Below, one piece after another: positions 12,833-24,161 of a stretch of 64,000 bases of DNA. Below the pieces are notes generated by a model. The model worked only from the letters and a program-made list of their open reading frames with translations. It searched no databases and was not told the DNA's origin. Positions within the stretch are counted from its first letter, which is position 1. Every line of letters starts with the position of its first letter. Made by a program: the position numbers and the translations under genes. The stretch covers positions 83,922,501-83,986,500 of the forward strand of contig CM074858.1 in assembly GCA_037501455.1 (NCBI GenBank). The letters are read 5' to 3'. The stretch is from Lantana camara (lineage: Eukaryota > Streptophyta > Magnoliopsida > Lamiales > Verbenaceae).

Positions 12833-14864
12833 TGTTGGAAAACAACAGAGTATGCGCAGCGGGAGTTTAGAAAATTTTCCAATAGTAGATCTAAAAGACT
12901 TGCAATGTTCGTATCATATCGTAGGATGTCTCAAAAAACTCACTTTAATTGAAGCTTTCTTGTGATGTCGATACCGCCTATCGAACACCCTTCAAGCGGA
13001 ATATCTCTCGAACGTCCTTCGATTAGATCCAAAGTAGGTAATCCTCCAAAGCGTATCCAGACCAGACCTAGAACACGATCAAGCGAGTGAGAATGCTAGT
13101 TTTATGGCTTGTGTTTGGCTAGGATGATTTTCTTTGAAAACTTTTCTTTTATTTTTTCTCAAAAACTTAACGCTTCAAGAACGTTGGTCTAAACAATAAG
13201 AGAAGCCCCAACCCCTTTATTTATAGTGGGGTGGTTCGAACCCCTTAGGGTTTCCAAGACCCAATGGGATTAGTGTTCTTGCACACTAATTAACTAATTT
13301 AATTATTAATTTAATTAGAATAATAAGTTCTTAACTTATTCTCCAAGTCTTGCAAGAGATGCCTTCTCTCTCCTACAATAGGAAGTTTGACTTTTCAACC
13401 TTTACTAATTAAAGTCAAAAGTCAATATTCAATAAATAATTTAATTCCTAATTAATTATTTATTGGGTTATGTAATTTGAGAATAGTCTTAACAATTAAT
13501 TCATAATTAATTAAAAGACCAAAATTAATTAATTACAATTTAATTAATTAATTCTAGAAAAGAATACGCGTGTGGAATAAACCACACGCATAAGGCCACG
13601 TCATTGACACGTGTACGTGACACGTGTCGGCCACGTGTGTGTGACATGTGGCAGTCACGTAACGTGCATGACACGTGGCGGGCCCACATCATCGTGGGCC
13701 TCTTTCGATCAACATTTTGATCCTTCATTAATCCAATTAACATCCTACCATAACCCTTGTATTCTGACATTTGTGTGTGACCCTTTAGGTTCATTATTCG
13801 ATTAGCAGTGATAGTAATTAATTAATTCCCATAATTAATTAATCACTTCACAGATCACACTACCGTAGTCTAGCAATGGGTGTGTGACCCGTAGCCGAAT
13901 AACGAAATGAATCGAAGAACCTTTCAGTCAATGACAATGAGTGAAATACGATCCTCCTACAACATCTCTTAATCAAGAACTAAGGCATGGGAATATTCTC
14001 AGAGCCTTAATATTCTTGATCTTTAAAGTTAAGTTCGTTTCATATCCATTTAGATCTCAATCCAAGAAAACCCCATTTTCTTGATGTCTTGATCTTTCAT
14101 CCACCTTGGCCATGGGTTTAATATTTAATAGACTACGAACAACTCAATCAGTAAGAGATCATTCTTGTTCTTAACAAGTGTAGGTCCTTTATCGATTCTA
14201 CTAATTCTACATATGCCACTTGTGTAATCCCAACATAGGTCGTGGTTCAAGTGTCTATATGGCGACACCCTTTTGAGCCTATATCAAATATTAGAGAGTT
14301 AGCTCATATGAGACATTACAGAATCTCAAGTCTAAGGATTATTAATCACGTCATTGACCTGTGAGATATTTCATAATCTGGAAGTTTCTAGGAGACTTCC
14401 TTTCCCATTTAGGAATGTTCTCGCGCGGGACATCTCAGTGATGAAATTCTTGTAACAATCACCCTTATGTATTATGAACGCATCATCATATGCACTTATC
14501 ATTCCATGAAACTGAATGATCCTTCAAAAGAGCATAATCACATAAGCATGTCTCAATGGAGTCAAGGCCGACACTCCCACTGTCTGTCGGACTCATCGAC
14601 TTGGAGAAGTTTCTAATCCTTGCCTGTGGAGTTAAGAACTTGTTTAATGTGTCGTTCCCATAAGGGCAAAGTTCTTAATGGCCTCATCGGATTAGGGGAG
14701 TTCAAAACATGCAAAACACAGTCAACCCAAACAGACATAAATAAGCACATAAAGAAGTGATTGTCTATGAACAAAATAATCTCGTTTATTATTCAAAGAC
14801 TGTTTGTGATTTTACAAGGAAATAGTAAAGTATAAATACTGCTTTAAGGGCACTATTCCTAACA
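12833..14864 (-). mobile_element. Angela-type Ty1/copia solo LTR
   Basis: Plus view TGTTGGAAAACA...CACTATTCCTAACA; on the minus strand TGTTAGGAATAGTGCC...TCCAACA, the form of Angela/BARE LTRs and a relative of the LTRs at 40,602-42,547. It is 2,032 bp. The flanking 5-mers ACAGG and AGAGG differ by one base. There is no internal domain, so it is a solo LTR left by LTR-LTR recombination. It sits in the right terminal repeat of the MULE, whose sequence continues on both sides. A TATA box (TATAAATA, minus) is at about 13216-13226. Confidence 0.85.
13608..13677 (-). promoter_or_regulatory. G-box cluster upstream of the LTR TATA box
   Basis: Four CACGTG hexamers (13608, 13621, 13632, 13672) lie in 70 bp about 390-460 bp upstream, on the minus strand, of the TATA box at 13216-13226. 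The related Angela LTR at 41.3 kb has the same arrangement. G-boxes with an ACGT core are known binding sites for plant bZIP/bHLH factors, including ABA-response factors. Function here is inferred. Confidence 0.6.
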
Positions 14865-14898
14865 AGAGGACCAAATTTGCATTTTTGCCTTTTAGTTT

Positions 14899-15600
14899 TA
14901 ATTGATTTTACATTATCTGTGCACAGGTAATTAATATTTCCTTATAGTTTGATTGAAATTCTTGATGGAATAAATTAATAAAATAAATTGAACCTAATTA
15001 CTTAAAAAAAAAAAGCAATGATATTATTGTGTATACTAAGTTATTATGTTCTTTTCAAAAAAAAAAAAAAAGTTATTATGTTATTTTTAATAGCCTTTTG
15101 TTAGATATTATGTAAAGAAATTTAATTTTCTCTAAATATTGATATTTTAAATATATTTTATAATTTTACAATATTATAAAGATATGCATATATTTAATTA
15201 AAAATATTTATTTATTTATTTATTCGATCCGATCAATTATTAAACCGGTCGAACTGATCCGATAATGACTAGTAAGACTACCAATTCGCTCTTCGGTTCA
15301 ATTTTAAAAACATTGATTGAAACACGTCAAATGTCTTGGGCCCAAACCCCCACCATCCAAGTAAACCCAAAAAATTTCTATGCTATTCGGCTAATTTTTT
15401 TTAAAGTAAACTAATTCTAAATTATATCCCCCTCGTAGTTTTCTATATTCACCGACAATTTATATTTAATTACTAATTAGAATATTTTGTGGGGCATTCT
15501 TTTAAAAGGGGGGCTTTCAAGTTTCTTTTCAATTAAATGACCCTCAAGTTTTAATGTAATTAATAGATAATCCTTTCAATAATTAACACGCCCAATAACT
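14899..15600. other. AT-rich spacer
   Basis: No gene is seen. Two poly-A tracts (near 15004 and 15058) and AT-rich sequence fill it. The left end of the outer ATCGCTTAA-rich element may lie in its last 150 bp, but I could not find a convincing terminal repeat or target duplication. Confidence 0.4.
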
Positions 15601-15732
15601 TTTACATATTTTGTTTTACCCCTCCCCAAAAAAAAAAAAATTGTAAAATATTCAAATTAAACCAGAAATATTTCTCTCCCTACAAACCTATTTCTTCATA
15701 TTTTTTTTCTATCTATCGATGAACCGTTCTTG

Positions 15733-15759
15733 TTCTTCTTCTTCTTCTTCTTCTTCTTC
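15733..15759. repeat. (TTC)n microsatellite
   Basis: About nine TTC units in a pyrimidine-rich stretch, possibly the leader of the outer element. Confidence 0.85.
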
Positions 15760-16032
15760 ATGAATCTTTCTCCTCTCTTCACTTAACTAGGGTTTGATTG
15801 ATCATCCAAACACTTTTTTATTCATAAATCAAGATTATTTGTATGATAAATGAAGTCTTCAAGCTAGTTTATACAAGAAAAAGTGGTTCAAGAACTCAAC
15901 GTGCTGTGTTGGAAGAAATCTTGTGAAAAGTACATTGAAAGTAAGAAGTATTTGTATTTCTATCATTGAGTGAGGAGATTAGAGATAGATATTATGTGCA
16001 TAGCTTTTTTTCTTGAGCAAGTTTTATGACTG

Positions 16033-16033
16033 C

Positions 16034-16064
<31 letters not shown>

Positions 16065-16079
16065 TGTATATATATATAC
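16033..16079. repeat. (GT)n/(TA)n compound microsatellite
   Basis: About fifteen GT units followed by a short TA run. Confidence 0.9.
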
Positions 16080-17119
16080 GCTTAATGTTGGAGTTGAGAA
16101 TCGCTTCTAAAAGATATTCGGTGATCGTTTTAGTTGGATGTCGCTTGACGATCGAAAATAGTTTTAAGATTTTTTGAGTGTTTGCTTAATGATTGGAATT
16201 CGCTTCTAAAGAAAAAAATCCAGAGTGATCGCTTAATGAAATATCAGAGTGATAAGCGATTTCATGCCCAGAAAGCGATCTCTTTTTCCGCCAAAAGTCG
16301 CTTTATAAGTGATTTGAAAATAATAAACAATTGCTTATTGAATTTAAAAGATAGCTTTTTAACTAGTATAATTTTAAAAATTAATATTTGTTTGCTACAA
16401 TTCAGGTACATTTTAACGTAATAGCATCAATGCAAGAATTTGTTATAAGAGGATTCCTTCCGCATGTGAGGTCCAAAGAAAGAAGAACAAGTGCTCAAAA
16501 TGTAAGCAGCCGGGTCACAAAAAAAACACTAGCAATCAACCACATGGTCCTAAAAGATCAAACTAATACATCTGTGATCATACTTAACTTTTGAAAATGT
16601 AGACATTGATTGTTAGAAATGTGTAAACTATCATTATAATATTTGCGTCTTTTGTTACAATGTGTAATATCGTTTATTCATGTATCCTTGATTATTCACG
16701 AAATATATGTTTATACAAAGTGAAATTGCTTATTGATAAATTGGTTTGTTCAAATTCAATCACATTCAGGGTAAAACGATTTCATACAAATAAGTGATTG
16801 TTTATTGGAAATAAAATCTCTTAATGATACTCTTGTTTGTTCAAATTTAATTACGTCTGGGAAAAGCGATTAAAAGTAAATAAACAATCGCTTATTTACT
16901 CTGAAATCGCTTTTTTCAGGATTTGAATTTGAACAACCCAAATAAGCAATTTAAAGTCAAATAAGCGATCGCTTAAATGATTCCTTGTATTTTCAGCTAA
17001 ATAGCTTAAGCGATAAAACGCAATCGCTTAAATGAATCTTGTATTTTTAATTAAACCTCTTAAGCAAATAAAACGCAATCACTTAAATGAACCTTGTATT
17101 TTAACTAAATCACTTAAGT

Positions 17120-20100
17120 TGTAGCACCCGGAACGCGGGCCACCACATCCCCCGCACCTAAACCCAAACCCGCATATGAAATGGGAAGTCCATACATGTG
17201 CCCAAGTCTAAGTGAAGGGGAGACCACACACTCACTAGGCTAGGCAGAGCTAAAACTAAACCAGAGCACCCAACAAATAAACAAATAGCGGAAGCAAGGA
17301 GTTCTAGTAATATAAAATTCCAAAATTAACATATACATCAAGTGATCAAATATACATAGCCATAACAATTCATATCTCCAAAACAAAATTCATAGCATGA
17401 TCAATTCATAAAATACATGTCCAAACTGAAATGCAATGCACCTAGCACAACCTACACCCAAAAGTGAGACTCGAACAACCCACTTCTCCGCCTAGCTCGT
17501 GCTCAAAAGACCTACAAAGTAAAAGTGGTAAAAGAGAGGCGTCAGTCATATCTCAACTGAGTGAGGGGGCTCACGCACACCCACACACTATACATAAATA
17601 GAGCAAAGCACGTAAAAGATAAAGGTTATGAGCCGGGAATAGGTTTTTCATAACAAAACATTTTCAACGGACATTACATATCATATACGTATACAATACA
17701 TTATTAAAAACTCCATTCCCTTTCCCTAATCCAACCATTTCATTAAGCTCGGCGAGTACAAGCATCCACCGTTACTTCTCATTACATTACATTACATAAA
17801 ACATAAATCACATTCAATCCCCCCTTCGGTGATGGAAGGGTCGGCCAACCCTTTCCATACATTACGTTAACTATGGGTCATGAGTTTCTTGACGCTGACG
17901 CCCGAGGATTCCATCCCCCACCAAACCTCCTAGTGGGTTCCGGGTTGATCCTATGTGAGTGGAGACTATGCTAGGCTTAACCCGATGGCCCGCTACCGTA
18001 CCGGGCGTCCTGACTCGCAGGCTCCGGGGCCCAACATTATCGTTACATTACATTACCCTTACATTCTCGCTCATTACAAATCATTAACATTACAAACATT
18101 AGCATTAAAACCATGAGCTCATATATGCTCTTAGATATAGCCCTTTCAAAAGTCGAAACTTGATAACAAGATCATAAACATATCGTACATTACACATATT
18201 TAACTATATATATAATATATAGTCGCATGCGGGCTAGAAAACGAGCATTTAAGGGTCTTAGGTCGCTTAACTAAAAGGCAATGAACCTAAACCTCACCTT
18301 TGAACAAAAGAGTGTCGTGGTGCAAGAAAACGATCCTAAACAACTTAAACTTCGGGCACGACTCCTCCCGGAAGCACCCCTGAGACAAACAAACGCAATA
18401 CTAAAGACTTAGACTCAAATATGTACCATATAGACACACAGCTATGCAATGAATGTGATGCATGCAAATAAAGTGCAAGAAGATGTCATTTAAAGCGTTC
18501 AAGTTCATATCACGTAAAATTCGTATCAAATGAATCCGTAAAATTAATTCAATACATTTAGCATATAATTCAACATATTTACATAACATATAAGGCGTAA
18601 ACAATTAAAAGAAGGCATTAAAGAGCATGAAATAAAATACGAAAATCATGCACGCGAGATCGAATTATTTAAGACCATAACATATACAAACTTAACAAAA
18701 AAATTTCCATATTAAAACCATAATAAATATCATACATTATATTATATATAAATATAACCTATATATATACACATACACGTACAGTTCATGCATGCGCTAA
18801 TCACACACAACCCAACTTAATATAATCTACATACATATATATATAAACACTCACATACACACACATGTACAATTATAATTACATATACACATATATACCA
18901 TATATAACACACACACACACAAACCTCAATTCATGTATGCACACACACGTATACACAACCACATATTCATGCACATGTGTTCACATAGACACACAACACA
19001 ACACATTCATGCACCATTAAATTCATGAAATTAGCATCCATAAACTTTATGAAGCAAGGCTTCCCGCCCGGGGAAAAACCTGTACAAAAAGGTCCCCTCC
19101 CGGGGATGGACATACAGAATATTTTATGTATAAAAGTCCCCGGCCGGGGACTTTTTCCTTGCAATTTCTCCCCGCCCGGGGAGAGCTGTCGCAGCAGCAA
19201 AGAATCAACAGTAGCAGCAACTGAAAATAGGGGGTAGGGCAGGGGATACATAGCAGCAATCAAGCAAGAACTAACAGCAAATTGTGTCATGAAACAATAC
19301 ACAAAACAGCAGCAAATCTGTCACATAATTCCCGCATCAGCTGACAGCTTATGGAATGATATATATCATTACATTTCATGCCTTTAAACTTGCAAAAATC
19401 CCCTTTTTTTCCTTCGTAAATCACAGCAGCTCGAAGCAGTAGGTAAGGGTTCAAAACAACAGCCATAAACCATGAAAACCATGCGCAAAATTCACACAAA
19501 ATTGCCTCATAAGTACATGGTAGCATATATTCAAGAATTTCCAAGTTTAACCTAACTATTCATCAAGTATGGCATATTCATGGATTCTCTAACAAAATAT
19601 ATGATTCATGTAGGGTAAAATGATCATAAGAACATGGAGATTAAGAATCGTACCTTGATCTTGAAGAAGGAGCAAGAGAATCGAAGGTTTGAGCTTAAAA
19701 GGTATGAAAATTGAGGTTCTCTTCTTTTTCTTCTTGGAGCTTCTTTCCTTGCCTCTTTCTTGGGAAAATTTCGTGCAGCAGCAGTATGGGAGGGAGAGAG
19801 ATAGCTTAGGTTGTAATTAAGTCAAGGAAATGATGGGGATTAGGTCTCCTAGCTCAAACATAGGCCATAAGGGTGTTTTAGGGTATGAGTGGCTGAAATC
19901 TGCTTCGTTAGGGGTCGAAACGACATCGAAAAATTACAAAACTTGTTCCATTGCATTCGGATCGTCGAAAGTAGTGGAACGCCGAAGACAGCACTCGAAT
20001 CTGTGTGCCGGAGCTCAAGATATAAATTAAAACGTACACAAGTGTACTAAAATAACTCATTTGCAAACTTTCAAAAAGTTGCAATTAAGTCCAAAACCAA

Positions 20101-20422
20101 GTTTTCAATTAAGTCCACATATTTTAAAATCATGCAATTACATCCTTAAATCACGTATTTCACATAATTCACGAAATTAGGATGCTCGGGAATAAAATTC
20201 ACATATCATGAATTCATAATTCACAAGAATTCACATCGTAGTTTCACTTAGGACATTTTCTTGACATTAAATCACATATTTCATATAATTTCAAATAATT
20301 CATATAGAAAACAATAGAAATAAAATATGAATGCATCAAATAAAAATAAAAATAAATACAATTACGGAAAATAAACTCACACGTGGTACAAACCTGTACG
20401 TGCGAACGAGCGGGGTGTCACA
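17120..20422 (-). mobile_element. Tekay-like solo LTR (D)
   Basis: Plus view TGTAGCACCCGG...GGGGTGTCACA, 3,303 bp, flanked by TAAGT and TAAGC (5-bp duplication with one difference). The interrupted ATCGCTTAA array continues on both sides, so it is a single solo LTR. It has all the LTR blocks: CATCCCCC, an acceptor-like TTTGTAG|GTC (AG at 17514-17513), CTAGGCGG, the CTCCTAGTGGGTTCCGG block near 17930, GC-rich palindromes at 19061-19185 and a donor-like CAAG|GTACGA (GT at 19653-19652). The open frames across the palindromes are chance. Confidence 0.85.
19061..19185. repeat. Palindrome cluster in LTR D
   Basis: Four inverted repeats with a CCCCG(G/C)CCGGGG-like core: 19061-19075, 19093-19106, 19132-19155 (arms AAAAGTCCCC / GGGGACTTTT) and 19168-19185 (TCTCCCCGCCCGGGGAGA). 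They lie 468-592 nt inside the LTR from the donor-like site. Confidence 0.8.
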
Positions 20423-20639
20423 TAAGCGACAAACCCAATCGCTTAAATGAACCTTGTATTTTCAATTAAATCGCTTAAGCGACAAACCCAATCGCTTAAA
20501 TGATTATTTGTATTTTAACTAAATCACCTAAGCGACAAACCCGATAGCTTAAATAAACCTTGTATTTTCAACTAAATTACTTAAGCGACAAACTCAATTG
20601 CTTAAACGATTCCTTATATTTTTAACTAAATCGATTAAG

Positions 20640-21073
20640 CTACAAACCCAATCGCTTAACCTTGTATATTCAACTAAATCGCTTAAGCGACAAACCCAAT
20701 CGCTTAAAAGATTAAAATATCTTAAAAAATTAACTTTTCTATGTTATAATATGCATAAACCAAGCGAATTATTAATATTTAATGAAAATTGTGCCATTAA
20801 TCATGTTTTAGTAACCAAGAGGGCTACTTGTTGAATACTTTGTTTCACGAGACACTCAATCCACCAAATGATTGTAAAAACATATCTTGTGTATTAAAGT
20901 TCAAAACCACTATTAATCAATGTAATTAAAAATTACGTGAATTATATTTAATTGATGAAAGGACAAACGTTAATGCTAAGTTTACATGAAATAAATCATA
21001 TTTTTTTGTTAATATGTGTACATCTTTTACTCGTCATGAAATATATTATTAGTGTTACATGAAATAAATTACA

Positions 21074-21129
<56 letters not shown>

Positions 21130-21680
21130 TTTGAGAATAGGAAAATCATAAGTGTGCTATTTAAATTAAAAGAAATCGGATTTTCGCAATTATAACTCCA
21201 AGCAATGGAGATATCGCTTAAACGATTCCTTGTATTTCAACTAAATCGCTTAAGCGACAAACCAAATCGCTTAAATGATTCTTTGTATTTTAACTAAATC
21301 GCTTAAGCGACAAACTCAATTGCTTAAAAGATTAAAGTCAATATCTTAAAAAATTAACTTTTCTAAGTTATAATATGCATAAATTGAGCGAATTATTAAT
21401 ATTTTAATGGAAATTCTGCCACTAATCATGTTTTAGTAATCAAGGGGCTACTTGTTGAAATATTTTGTTTCACGAGATACTCAATCGACCAAGTGATTGT
21501 AAAAACATATCTTAAGCATTAAAGTTCAAAACCAATATTAATCAATGTAATTAAAAATTACGTGAATTATATTTAATTGATGAAAGGACAAACATTAATG
21601 TTAAGTTTACATTAAATAAATCATATTTTTTTGTTAATATGTGTACATCTTTTATTCGTCATGAAATATATTATTAGTGT

Positions 21681-21725
<45 letters not shown>

Positions 21726-21880
21726 ATGAGTGTGCTATTTAAAGTAAAAGAAATCAGATTTTTGCAATTATAACTCCATGCGATGGGGACATTTCTTGAA
21801 CGATTCCTAGTATTTTCAACTAAATCTCTTAAGCGACAAACTCAATCGCTTAAATGAACCTTTGTATTTTCAAATAAACC
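20640..21880. repeat. Tandem duplication of a ~620-bp unit
   Basis: A block that starts in the CGCTTAAGCGACAAAC repeats, runs through AATTAACTTTTCTA, ATTACGTGAATTATATTTAATTG and a long TA run, and ends with TTGCAATTATAACTCCA, occurs twice, offset by about 620 bp (for example about 20,708 and 21,329). The copies differ by point changes and in the length of the TA run. Boundaries are approximate. Confidence 0.75.
21075..21127. repeat. (TA)n microsatellite
   Basis: About 26 TA units in the first copy of the 620-bp duplication. A shorter run sits at the equivalent place in the second copy (about 21,684-21,720). Confidence 0.9.
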
Positions 21881-22486
21881 GCTTAATCAATTTTGAATTG
21901 CTTAATGACATATTGGTTTGTTCAATGTGAATCACGTTCTAAAAAAGCGATTTCATAAAAATAAGTGACCTTAATCGATGTGGAATCATTTAAACGATCG
22001 CTTAGTTGATGCAGAATCACTTAATGATGTATTGATTTGATTAAACTAAATCACGTTCTAAAAAAGCAATTTCATAAAAATAAGCGATAACTTAATGATG
22101 TATTAGTTTGTTCAAATTGAATCACGTTCTTGGATTAAAAAAAATAAAGAATTGAATCACGTTCAGAAAAAGCGATTTCATAAAAATAAGCGACCGCTTA
22201 AACGATGTGCAATCAGTTAATGATGCACTAATTTGTTCAAAGTCAATCACATTATGGAAAAAACGATTTCATAAAAATAAGCGATCGCTTAATCGATGTA
22301 GAATCTCTTAATGATATGTTGATTTGTTCAAATTGAATCACATTCTAAAAAAGCGAGATGTAGAATCTCTTAATGATATGTTGATTTGTTCAAATTGAAT
22401 CACATTCTAAAAAAGTGATTTCATAAAAATAAGCTACACTTAATTGAAGTGGAATCGCTACACTAGTTTTTCCATTTAACACCTTT

Positions 22487-22990
22487 TCAAATCATTTCCA
22501 CTGCATTTAACACCTTTTCAAATCGATCCAACTTCATTTCCAAATCTTTTGCCACTACACTACTTTTTCCATTTAACATCTTTTCTAAAAAAAAATTTCC
22601 ACATCTTCTAAATTTTTCTTCATCTAATGAACTTGGAAGTCGTCCGCAGTTAAGACCACTGACAATAGCAAATTCTTTCATTCCTATTCGCGTAGGGTTT
22701 TTATCCACAACAAACCACATTTCTCATTTCTTTTTACATAGGATCGAATGAAGTAATACATAATGACAAAATAACCCTGGAAAACTCTTGCTCCAATAAT
22801 CCGATAATTCTAAAAAGTGGCCAAAACAACTCTTACGAAAAGAAAGGATACCTCCTCCACCAACAACGTCTTCTAAAACTTTTTTCATTAAATCAAACTT
22901 TGTCCACGACGACCTTACTATAATATTTACATAAGAAAACCCAATGTCCTCCATTATATTGCGTAAGTTATAAGTACTCAAATTGAAAGG
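22487..22990 (-). pseudogene. DUF1985-like domain fragment (Ulp1-associated transposon gene)
   Basis: Two open stretches in one frame (about 22,990-22,724 and 22,720-22,487, minus) are separated by a single TGA at 22,721-22,723. The translation contains FSYVNIIVRSSWTKFD, then FCHYVLLHSI, and after the stop EMWFVVDKNPTRIGMKEFAIVSGLNCG. This pattern (conserved W, VLLHSI, W/FVV...P.R....EFA..SGLNCG) is that of the plant DUF1985 family. DUF1985 commonly precedes an Ulp1-type cysteine protease in transposon-borne genes such as the Kaonashi group of MULEs. No protease domain is seen downstream, where motif repeats begin at 22,450. The upstream side reads on for about 20 codons before the nested MULE. 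The fragment probably belongs to the outer element. Confidence 0.65.
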
Positions 22991-23716
22991 TCGAGGACAA
23001 TCTGAAAAGGGAAGGACTTCGAAATCATTTTTCTCCTCATTCCCCTATATGAAAAAAAACACAAAAATTAAGGTTATTTTGCAGCGAAACTCCTTGTAGT
23101 TTGCCAAATGTTCAAAAAAACCCTGTATTTTAAAATATAATTTAAAAACCCCTAAGGTTTCAAAAACTGTGCATGTAGAACCTTGAACCCCTCGCTTGTA
23201 TTGCACGAGCCTATTTTGAGACTGAGATTCCATTTTTAATGCGTAATTGAAGATGAAATGTCCTTTTTACCCTTATAGAACACCTAAAGTCAATGCTCCT
23301 CAAATAATATTTTTTATGTTGCCCAGAAAACCCTGTGTTTTAAATAATTTGTGATAAAAACTTTAAGCAACCAAAATAAATGTCAGTACCAACCATTTCA
23401 GCCAATGCACTCCAATTAATAAATTCATTGCACACATATCACAAAGCCAACCATTGCAAACGGGAATATAATAGACTGGTTTGGGGGACATTGTCTTACA
23501 CAACATGAAAATCAAGAGGAAAAAAAACAACCTAGCACATGTTGAAGAAAACCACAAAAGTTCAGCAACACCACAAGGACCACATGCTATCCCCCCAAAA
23601 AGCTGGTCCCCAAAAAATGTGGCCACAACACCACAAACTTCACCATTTTTAGCATATTTAATAAAGTTTCATAAAATACATCAAAAACATTCAGAAGATT
23701 CAACATCTAAATCCCT

Positions 23717-24108
23717 CTAGGGCTTCCATATCCTTGTCGGCCTTTTCTCCTTAGATCTGTCTCTTATATTTTGTAGTACTTGACTCACCGATGGTCGTCT
23801 AACCCTTAGCTTTCGTGGTGCAGGATTTGATGAAGAAGAAGCTGGTATAGAAGGTTGTGCAACTGATGAAGAAGCTGGTGCAGAAGGTTGTGCAACTAAT
23901 GAAGAAGCTGGTGCAGAAGCTGGTGGCCCTTGATTCTGGACTGATGCAGTAAATGTAGAAGCTGGAACTGCAGCAAGTCTTGGTGGTTAAGGCCTGTGAG
24001 CTGGAACAGAAATTCTTCCAGATCTACCAGATATAGAAGACACAGATAGCCTAAGAGTAGATCTAGCAGATCTAGAAGAAGCTGGAGGGATTCTTGATGC
24101 ATTTTCCT

Positions 24109-24161
<53 letters not shown>

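Larger units (their letters stand above)
12101..14889. mobile_element. Non-autonomous MULE with ~180-bp TIRs, split by a solo LTR
   Basis: The left terminal inverted repeat starts GGCAAAAATGCAAAATTGG at 12101 and runs to about 12283. The right one is its reverse complement, from 12727 to 12832 and resuming at 14865-14889. Both are built from repeats of a GTCCTGTAAGTTTGCAATTT-like unit. The flanking 9-bp sequences TTTTACTTT (12092-12100) and TTTTAGTTT (14890-14898) differ at one base, and a 9-bp duplication is the mark of Mutator-like transposons. Without the nested LTR the element is about 0.75 kb, too short for a transposase. The 443-bp core (12284-12726) has a 68-codon open frame at 12325-12531 that I do not recognise. 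It could be captured host sequence. Confidence 0.8.
16080..22450. repeat. Left array of ATCGCTTAA-motif repeats of the outer element
   Basis: Outside the nested solo LTR (17,120-20,422), the sequence is dense with ATCGCTTAA and its complement TTAAGCGAT, often joined as the palindrome CGCTTAAGCG. Between about 16,960 and 17,119 and between 20,423 and 20,705 it forms roughly 53-bp tandem units (AAATCGCTTAAGCGACAAAC, then a second AATCGCTTAAATGA and CTTGTATTTT). From 21,890 to 22,440, and in degenerate form at 16,690-16,900, the unit is about 90 bp and includes TTGAATCACGTTC and GCGATTTCATAAAAATAAGC. The same motif recurs at 34.77-35.38 kb, beyond the nested MULE. Motif arrays near both ends are typical of subterminal transposase-binding repeats; that role is an inference. 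Confidence 0.7.

Noticed and set aside
19025..19302. Open frames on both strands across the GC-rich palindromes of LTR D
   Set aside because: Palindromic GC-rich sequence lacks stops on both strands by composition; inside an LTR, not conserved.
16080..22450. CRISPR-like array
   Set aside because: Repeats are degenerate, palindromic motifs with related spacers in plant transposon DNA; nothing prokaryotic is present.
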